Below are positions 6,969 through 10,834 of a DNA stretch of 10,834 bases, one piece after another. Within the stretch, counting starts at the first letter, position 1, and each line of letters opens with the position of its first letter. Source of the DNA: Actinomycetota bacterium (GTDB lineage: Bacteria; Actinomycetota; Acidimicrobiia; Acidimicrobiales; JACCXE01). Made by a program: the position numbers and the translations under genes. The DNA lies in NCBI GenBank assembly GCA_013697265.1, contig JACCXE010000414.1:1-10834 (forward strand), read 5' to 3'. Under the pieces are notes generated by a model. The model did not search any database and was not told the DNA's origin. It saw only the letters and a list, made by a program, of their open reading frames with translations.

Positions 6969-7517
6969 TCAGAGCGCCGCGGCGCGCAACGCGTCGAGCA
7001 GCATTCGCACCGCGTTCGGTGAGCCGTCGCTTACCGTGGCGGTGGTTTCGCCGTCGTTGTCTTCGAGTTCGATCACGACGCCGTCTTTCGAACCGAACGA
7101 GCCCTTCGACAACACGATGGTGTTGTCGGCCGCATTCTTCATCGTGAGGTTCGCCGCTTTCGCCGCGTTCTTGATGCGCCGTTTGGCGTCGAAGGGCGCG
7201 CCCTCGACATAGAACACCCAGTCACCGTCGGTGGACGGCACCCGCAGCCCGTTGCCCTCGACGAAGCCGTCGCCCGCCGTAGCCGCGGTTGCCTTGTCGT
7301 CGCCGTCTTTGGCCAGGCCAGCCTCATCGCGGATCTTGGCCCAAGCCTCGTTCACCCGGCGCAGCCCGGCCGCGGCGCGGGCCTGCACGCCGGGTGGCAT
7401 GTCCGCATGGTGATCAGGGTGGAACAAGGCAACGAGTTCGCGCCATGCCCGCTTCGCCGCGTCGACACCTTCGTCGCGCTTGGTCTCCAACACGTCCCAC
7501 GGATCACGCCCACTCAT
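6969..7517 (-). CDS. J-domain (DnaJ-like) protein with an unrecognised C-terminal domain
   Basis: The N-terminal part is a J-domain, the Hsp70 co-chaperone module that stimulates DnaK ATPase through its HPD loop. Numbered from the ATG at 7517, DPWDVLETKRDEG opens helix I, AAKRAWRELVALFHPD holds helix II and the HPD motif at 33-35, and RRVNEAWAKIRDEA is the last helix. After an Ala/Asp-rich linker at about 68-82 comes a domain of about 95 residues with alternating strands (WVFYVEGAPF, NTIVLSKGSFG, GVVIELEDNDGETTATVSDG) and a final helix. I do not recognise this domain. There is no Gly/Phe region or zinc finger, so it is not DnaJ itself. The ATG at 7517 is preferred over a TTG at 7526 because TAGGTT (7530-7525) lies 7 nt upstream. 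It follows the ABC permease by 27 bp on the same strand. Confidence 0.88.
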   Translation of the reverse strand: MSGRDPWDVLETKRDEGVDAAKRAWRELVALFHPDHHADMPPGVQARAAAGLRRVNEAWAKIRDEAGLAKDGDDKATAATAGDGFVEGNGLRVPSTDGDWVFYVEGAPFDAKRRIKNAAKAANLTMKNAADNTIVLSKGSFGSKDGVVIELEDNDGETTATVSDGSPNAVRMLLDALRAAAL

Positions 7518-7524
7518 CCTGGGC

Positions 7525-7530
7525 AACCTA
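7525..7530 (-). promoter_or_regulatory. Candidate leaderless -10 element for the J-domain gene
   Basis: On the minus strand TAGGTT lies 7 nt before the ATG at 7517, with no Shine-Dalgarno in between. This fits the TANNNT consensus at the distance expected when transcription starts at the A of the ATG. No good -35 is visible 16-18 nt upstream. If real, the J-domain gene has its own promoter in addition to read-through from the ABC operon. Confidence 0.5.
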
Positions 7531-7544
7531 CAGAACCGGTGTGG

Positions 7545-8360
7545 CTAGGCCGTTTGGCGGTACTTCCGAACCGCTATCGGTGCGAACACGGCGATGATGC
7601 CGAGCGACCAGGCGACACTCTGCAGTGCCGGTGTGAGGGTGGGGCCGCCGATGCACAAGGCCCGGATCGCGTTCACGGTGAGCGTGAGGGGCTGGTGGGC
7701 GCTGAAGACCTGTAGCCACCCAGGCTGACTGCTGAGGGGGACGAACGCCGACGAGGCGAACACGAGGGGAGCGACCAGCGGGAAGGCTGCGGCCTGCGCC
7801 GCTTCGGCGTTGCGCATCGCCAGCCCGACGAGAGCGAAGATCCACGACAGCGCGAACGTGAAGAGCAACAAGACCAGCAGCGCGGCGCCGAAGGCGAACA
7901 CGTTGGTGTGAATGCGGAAGCCGACCGCGAACCCAACGCCGGTCATCAGTGCGAACACGAACACGTTGCGGGCCAAGTCGGCGACGGTGCGGCCGGCCAG
8001 CACGGCCGAGCGGGCCATCGGCAAGGACCGGAAGCGCTCGATCAATCCCTTGGTGAGGTCGTCGGCGAGGCCGACACCGGTTTGGATCGAGCCGAACGTG
8101 ATGGTCTGCACGAAGATGCCCGGCATTAGGAAGTCGACGTAGGGGATGCCGGGGATGCCGGTAGCGATCGCGCCGCCGAACACGTAACGGAACATCAGCA
8201 CGAAGATGATCGGCTGGATGGTGGAGAACACCAGCACCTGCGGCACCCGGCGCATCGAGATGATGTTGCGCCACGTGATGGTCATCGTGTCGGCCAGCGC
8301 CCATCGGAACTTGGTGAGCCCGGTGGCCTCGTAGGCCGGGATGGTCAATTCGGCGGTCAT
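7545..8360 (-). CDS. ABC-2 type transporter permease (DrrB-like)
   Basis: This 271-residue membrane subunit pairs with the upstream ATPase to form an ABC exporter of the daunorubicin-resistance (DrrAB) type. Six hydrophobic segments are visible at about 41-61, 75-95, 128-149, 155-180, 190-210 and 246-264, which is the usual ABC-2 topology. FRSLPMARSAVLAGRTVADL at 110-129 is the family's conserved cytoplasmic segment, and AFPLVAPLVFASSAFVP followed by PGWLQVFSAHQPLT is the typical second half. The start ATG at 8360 overlaps the TGA of the ATPase gene as ATGA, so translation is probably coupled. A strong Shine-Dalgarno precedes it. Homologues export antibiotics or lipids such as phthiocerol dimycocerosate; the substrate here is unknown. 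Confidence 0.94.
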   Translation of the reverse strand: MTAELTIPAYEATGLTKFRWALADTMTITWRNIISMRRVPQVLVFSTIQPIIFVLMFRYVFGGAIATGIPGIPYVDFLMPGIFVQTITFGSIQTGVGLADDLTKGLIERFRSLPMARSAVLAGRTVADLARNVFVFALMTGVGFAVGFRIHTNVFAFGAALLVLLLFTFALSWIFALVGLAMRNAEAAQAAAFPLVAPLVFASSAFVPLSSQPGWLQVFSAHQPLTLTVNAIRALCIGGPTLTPALQSVAWSLGIIAVFAPIAVRKYRQTA

Positions 8361-9343
8361 GCCGCGCCCCTTTCGCCCTCTTCGTGTTCATCGTCGGTGG
8401 CGCGCACCTCGGCCGCGTGGCCAGTAAGGCTCAGGAACACGTCGTCAAGTGTGGGCTCGCGCACGATCAGCCGATCGGGCACGAGCTTCGCGGTATCGAG
8501 GGCGCGTACCAACGCCGTAACGCCCTTCGGCCCTTCCTCCAATTTCACCTCGACGGTGGTGCCGTCGACGAGCAACTCGGCGTGGCCGAACTGCTCGAGC
8601 AACTTGCGGGCCCGCGCCGCGTTGCGGGCGTTGGACAAGCCGATCTCGACCACGGTGGCGCCGAAGCTCGTCTTGAGTTCGGTGGGCGCGCCGCGGGCGA
8701 TCACCTCGCCGTTGTCGATCACCGCGAGCATCTCGGCGAGGCGGTCGGCCTCTTCCAGGTACTGCGTAGTGAGCAGCACGGTGGTGCCGTCTTTGACTAG
8801 ATCTTCGATCACTTGCCACAAGTCGTTGCGACTGCGAGGGTCGAGGCCGGTGGTCGGCTCGTCGAGGAACAACACGGTCGGCTTGTGCACGAGCGCGGCG
8901 GCCAAGTCGAGGCGCCGGCGCATACCGCCCGAGTAGGTGCGCACCGGTCGGCTCGCAGCGTGCGCGAGGTTGAAGCGCTCGAGCAACTCATCGGCCCGGG
9001 GCTTGATGGTGGCCTTGGGCAGATGGGTGAGACGGCCCACCATGCGCAGGTTTTCGTAACCGGTGAGGTTCTCGTCCACCGCGGCGTACTGGCCGGCGAG
9101 GCCGATGATGTGGCGGACCCGCTCAGGGTCTTTCGCGCAGTCGACGCCGAGCACCGTGGCCCGGCCCGACGTGGGCTTCAGGATGGTGGTCAGCATCCGG
9201 ACAATCGTCGTCTTGCCGGCGCCGTTGGGCCCGAGCAGGCCGAACACGGTGCCCTGTGGCACTTCCAGGCTGACCCCCCGTACCGCTTCAACCTCGCCGA
9301 ACGTCTTGACGACGTCTTCGGTGGCTATTGCAGGTGCGTTCAT
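8357..9343 (-). CDS. ABC transporter ATP-binding protein (DrrA-like)
   Basis: This 328-residue ATPase powers the adjacent DrrB-like permease. Motifs run in order: Walker A GPNGAGKTT at 38-46, Q-loop Gln85, signature YSGGMRRRLDLA at 137-148, Walker B VLFLDEPTTGLD at 157-168 with catalytic Glu162, and the switch region LTTQYLEEAD at 191-200. Here Gln194 replaces the usual His, as is normal in the DrrA subfamily. The region after about 220 matches the DrrA C-terminal domain and ends with REPTLDDVFLSLTGHAAE at 296-313, then an acidic tail. The ATG at 9343 is supported by TTGACT and TAGGGT upstream and by the family N-terminus. It is the first gene of a minus-strand operon with the permease. It diverges from a MarR regulator whose likely operators overlap this promoter, so derepression by a ligand is plausible. 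Confidence 0.95.
   Translation of the reverse strand: MNAPAIATEDVVKTFGEVEAVRGVSLEVPQGTVFGLLGPNGAGKTTIVRMLTTILKPTSGRATVLGVDCAKDPERVRHIIGLAGQYAAVDENLTGYENLRMVGRLTHLPKATIKPRADELLERFNLAHAASRPVRTYSGGMRRRLDLAAALVHKPTVLFLDEPTTGLDPRSRNDLWQVIEDLVKDGTTVLLTTQYLEEADRLAEMLAVIDNGEVIARGAPTELKTSFGATVVEIGLSNARNAARARKLLEQFGHAELLVDGTTVEVKLEEGPKGVTALVRALDTAKLVPDRLIVREPTLDDVFLSLTGHAAEVRATDDEHEEGERGAA
8367..8373 (-). promoter_or_regulatory. Ribosome binding site of the permease gene
   Basis: On the minus strand AAAGGGG lies 6 nt before the ATG at 8360, inside the last codons of the ATPase gene. It is the clearest Shine-Dalgarno in the window. It fixes the permease start and contrasts with the SD-less first genes of the transcription units. 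Confidence 0.75.
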
Positions 9344-9350
9344 GGCATCG

Positions 9351-9380
9351 ACCCTAAACGAGATAGTTGAGTAAAGTCAA
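9351..9380 (-). promoter_or_regulatory. Candidate promoter of the ABC transporter operon
   Basis: On the minus strand TTGACT (9380-9375) and TAGGGT (9356-9351) are separated by 18 nt. The -10 lies 7 nt before the ATG at 9343, so the mRNA would be leaderless. The -35 lies within the partial palindrome TTGA-N6-TCAA (9367-9380), so a regulator bound there would block RNA polymerase. Confidence 0.65.
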
Positions 9381-9428
9381 ACGTTGATCACCGGCAATAG
9401 TCATGTCAGGTAAATGACTTGACTCAAG
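9367..9428. promoter_or_regulatory. Cluster of inverted repeats: candidate MarR operators
   Basis: Three inverted repeats lie in the 100-bp gap between the ABC operon and the MarR gene. TTGA-N6-TCAA spans 9367-9380 and overlaps the ABC -35. AGTCAT-N9-ATGACT spans 9399-9419. CTTGACTCAAG is a perfect 11-bp palindrome at 9418-9428, just ahead of the MarR -10. The hexamer TTGACT occurs in both orientations (9375-9380 on minus, 9419-9424 on plus). MarR proteins bind such short palindromes as dimers and commonly repress themselves and a divergent exporter. Binding here is inference. Confidence 0.55.
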
Positions 9429-9431
9429 CGT

Positions 9432-9437
9432 TATGAT
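9432..9437 (+). promoter_or_regulatory. Candidate leaderless -10 element of the MarR gene
   Basis: TATGAT is the best -10 match in the window and lies 6 nt before the GTG at 9444, with no Shine-Dalgarno between. No good -35 is seen around 9409-9414; TTGACT at 9419-9424 is too close (7 nt) and is better explained as part of an operator. Confidence 0.6.
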
Positions 9438-9443
9438 GAACGT

Positions 9444-9878
9444 GTGGTTTCCGTTCCGACGCGTCCCGATCCTGCCAGCGAGGCGTGGGCGTGCATCGCC
9501 GACCTGTTCATGGGCGACGAGAACCACGATCGTTTTCACTCGGCGTGCGACGCCATCAACATCGGCCCGCCCGCGCTGAAGATGTTGTTGTCAATGGAGC
9601 CCGGCGTCGGTACCCCGATGCGGGTGTTCGCCGACCGCATGCGCTGCGATGCGTCCTGGGTTACGTCGCTGGTAGACGGCTTGGAAGAACTTGGGCTGGT
9701 TGAGCGCCGCATCTTGCCGACCGACCGCCGCGTCAAAACCGTGGTCATCACCAAGGCCGGATTGGCCGCGCAGGCCAAGGCGCTCGCCGTGCTGCACAAG
9801 GCGCCCGAGTCGATGCGAGCACTCACGGCCGCCGAACAGCGGCAACTGCGCGACTTGTTGCGCAAGGTCCTGGCCTAA
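9444..9878 (+). CDS. MarR-family transcriptional regulator
   Basis: This 144-residue winged-helix DNA-binding protein acts as a dimer. The N-terminal helices to about residue 35 and the C-terminal helices (108-143) would form the dimer interface. TPMRVFADRMRCDASWVTSLVDGLEELGLV contains the helix-turn-helix, with recognition helix at about 69-83, and RRILPTDRRVKTVVIT is the beta-wing with the conserved Asp94-Arg95-Arg96. Length and motif order are typical of MarR. The GTG at 9444 is chosen because TATGAT lies 6 nt upstream and because the next in-frame Met would remove part of the first helix. It is divergent from the DrrAB-like exporter, the common arrangement for a ligand-responsive repressor of an efflux system. 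There are no cysteine pairs suggesting thiol sensing; Cys17, Cys35 and Cys68 are isolated. Confidence 0.93.
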   Translation: MVSVPTRPDPASEAWACIADLFMGDENHDRFHSACDAINIGPPALKMLLSMEPGVGTPMRVFADRMRCDASWVTSLVDGLEELGLVERRILPTDRRVKTVVITKAGLAAQAKALAVLHKAPESMRALTAAEQRQLRDLLRKVLA

Positions 9879-9890
9879 CCTTTACGCCTT

Positions 9891-10784
9891 GTGGTTGCCA
9901 TGCGTCGTCCGAAGGCCCTGATCGCCGCAGTCGTGGTGATCGCGCTCGTGATTGTCGCGGTGCTGGCCGTGAAGTCCCGCAGTTCGGATAACAAACCGCT
10001 GTCGACCTCGAACCGCGAGGTCAACTGTTCGCCGCTGGCCCGGGCCGACGCGGTGGCTACCAAACCGGGTGAGCCCATTGCGGTCGACGTGCTCGCCAAC
10101 GACACCGACCCCGAGAGCGATCCGCTGGTGTTCCAGATCTTGGAAACCGAGGGCGGCACTTCCGCGGTGGACGACGGCGGCACGCCAACCGACTCCGGCG
10201 ACGACCGGCTGCTGTTCACGCCGGCCGATCCGCCCGTCGACGGCGCCACGATCGAATACGAAGCGCGCGACCCGCAGGGCGGATCGACTTCGAGCACCGT
10301 CGTCGTGTACGTGAACCCCACGGCCACACTGCCCGACGGCGTGAAATCCGAGGCCTCGACCGACCCGGTGCCCGAGGGCACCGGTGATGCACGCTGTGGT
10401 GGGCCGACGTCGTCGACGGTTGTTGAGGACACCACTGACGGCACCGTGGGCGACGACGCCGCGGTCGACACGGCGACCACGACCGTCACCCGCAGCACTA
10501 CCAACACCACGACCTCGTCCTCCCGCCGTCGCACCACGACCACGCGGAAGGGTTCGAACGCCACCACCACTACAGCGAAGAAGACCGCGACCACCAGGGC
10601 CACGTCGCCGTCACCCACAGATCCACCCTCGCAGCCGACCACCACGCGGCGGCCAACCACAACGAGGCCACCGAGCAGCGGCACCACACGGCCGAACCGG
10701 TGTGGTGACCCGAACCCGGGCAGCCCGAATTACAACCCGAATTTCAGAGAGTGCGCACAGGGCACCACTACCACCGCGCCGTAG
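9891..10784 (+). CDS. Membrane-anchored Ig-like protein with Thr-rich tail
   Basis: This 297-residue protein (294 if it starts at the ATG at 9900) has a basic N-terminus and one hydrophobic segment at about 10-27, with no lipobox, so it is probably a signal anchor with the rest outside the cell. Residues about 48-142 look like one bacterial Ig/cadherin-like domain: ADAVATKPGEPIAVDVLANDTDPESDPLVF, then TIEYEARDPQGG and a final TVVVYV strand. The VLANDTDPESDPL motif is the calcium-associated hallmark of these repeats. From about 165 the chain is low-complexity Thr/Ser/Pro with Arg/Lys clusters, like a mucin stalk, ending in a Cys271/Cys288 pair around NPGSPNYNPNFREC. Cys46 and Cys169 bracket the Ig-like domain. 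A role in adhesion or wall spacing is only a guess. It begins 12 bp after the MarR stop but is probably functionally unrelated. Confidence 0.85.
   Translation: MVAMRRPKALIAAVVVIALVIVAVLAVKSRSSDNKPLSTSNREVNCSPLARADAVATKPGEPIAVDVLANDTDPESDPLVFQILETEGGTSAVDDGGTPTDSGDDRLLFTPADPPVDGATIEYEARDPQGGSTSSTVVVYVNPTATLPDGVKSEASTDPVPEGTGDARCGGPTSSTVVEDTTDGTVGDDAAVDTATTTVTRSTTNTTTSSSRRRTTTTRKGSNATTTTAKKTATTRATSPSPTDPPSQPTTTRRPTTTRPPSSGTTRPNRCGDPNPGSPNYNPNFRECAQGTTTTAP
10467..10679 (+). repeat. Low-complexity ACC/ACG-rich coding tract
   Basis: This stretch encodes residues about 193-263 of the Ig-like protein and is dominated by Thr codons (ACC, ACG, ACT, ACA) interspersed with Arg, Ser and Pro codons. The codons vary, so it is not an exact tandem repeat, which argues for selection on Thr content rather than recent slippage. 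The bias also creates a long spurious open frame on the opposite strand. Confidence 0.7.
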
Positions 10785-10834
10785 TCATTTCTTCTTGGCT
10801 GGCGCGCTCGGCGTGCGCTGGCCTTGCCCGCGTC
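10785..10834 (-). CDS. C-terminal tail of a minus-strand gene (partial)
   Basis: Reading the minus strand from the right edge gives an open frame ending RGQGQRTPSAPAKKK and the TGA at 10787-10785. A Pro/Ala/Lys tail like this is common at the end of nucleic-acid-binding and other large actinobacterial proteins. The gene would converge on the Ig-like gene with no bases between the two stop codons. Only 15 codons are visible, so neither family nor reality is certain. Confidence 0.45.
   Translation of the reverse strand, partial: RGQGQRTPSAPAKKK

Noticed and set aside
8761..8766. Gln in place of the switch His of the ABC ATPase as a sign of inactivity
   Set aside because: LTTQYLEEAD with Gln is the normal state of the DrrA subfamily, and all other ATPase motifs are intact.
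9375..9424. TTGACT at 9419-9424 as the MarR -35 box
   Set aside because: It is only 7 nt from the TATGAT -10, far short of the 16-18 nt needed. It fits better as a half of the CTTGACTCAAG operator.
9875..10687. Long open frame on the minus strand, 270 codons, opposite the Ig-like gene
   Set aside because: Its Val-rich composition comes from reading Thr codons (ACN) in antisense. The plus-strand product has an anchor and a recognisable domain, while this frame has no coherent fold and overlaps the MarR stop region.

Overview
The window is GC-rich, densely packed bacterial DNA, most likely from a high-GC actinobacterium. I infer an Acidimicrobiia-like environmental lineage from the gene families, codon bias and frequent leaderless-type starts, but no marker gene is present to fix the taxon. 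I see no rRNA, tRNA, CRISPR array, transposase, integrase or attachment site. No gene-free stretch exceeds about 100 bases.

Layout. (1) Positions 2-799 (+) hold the C-terminal half of an AMP-forming acyl-CoA synthetase. (2) 839-2461 (-) is a CocE/NonD-type serine hydrolase, and 2510-3340 (+) is an aldose-1-epimerase-like protein. They diverge from a 48-bp gap that contains an almost perfectly two-fold symmetric promoter/operator. A 160-residue helical protein of unknown function follows at 3391-3873 (+). (3) 3892-5097 (-) is an MFS exporter whose stop codon lies in a shared terminator-like hairpin. It diverges from a cytosolic-type sulfatase at 5157-6677 (+), with a second long palindrome between them. 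A small Dabb-domain protein (6687-6968, +) follows the sulfatase.

(4) A minus-strand block runs from 9343 down to 6969: a DrrA-like ABC ATPase, an overlapping DrrB-like ABC-2 permease, then a J-domain protein with an unrecognised C-terminal domain. Divergent from it is a MarR-family regulator (9444-9878, +). The 100-bp gap between them holds both promoters and several TTGACT-type inverted repeats. The simplest reading is a self-regulated drug or lipid efflux unit. (5) 9891-10784 (+) encodes a membrane-anchored Ig-like protein with a Thr-rich, mucin-like tail. The last 50 bases look like the C-terminal tail of a minus-strand gene.

The most distinctive signal is regulatory. At five starts (2461, 2510, 7517, 9343, 9444) a TANNNT -10 hexamer lies 6-7 nt before the start codon and no Shine-Dalgarno is seen, as expected for leaderless mRNAs. 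The operon-internal permease instead has a clear Shine-Dalgarno. At the hydrolase/epimerase pair two such promoters are fused into one 38-bp symmetric element. I did not find a recognisable new defence or mobile system.
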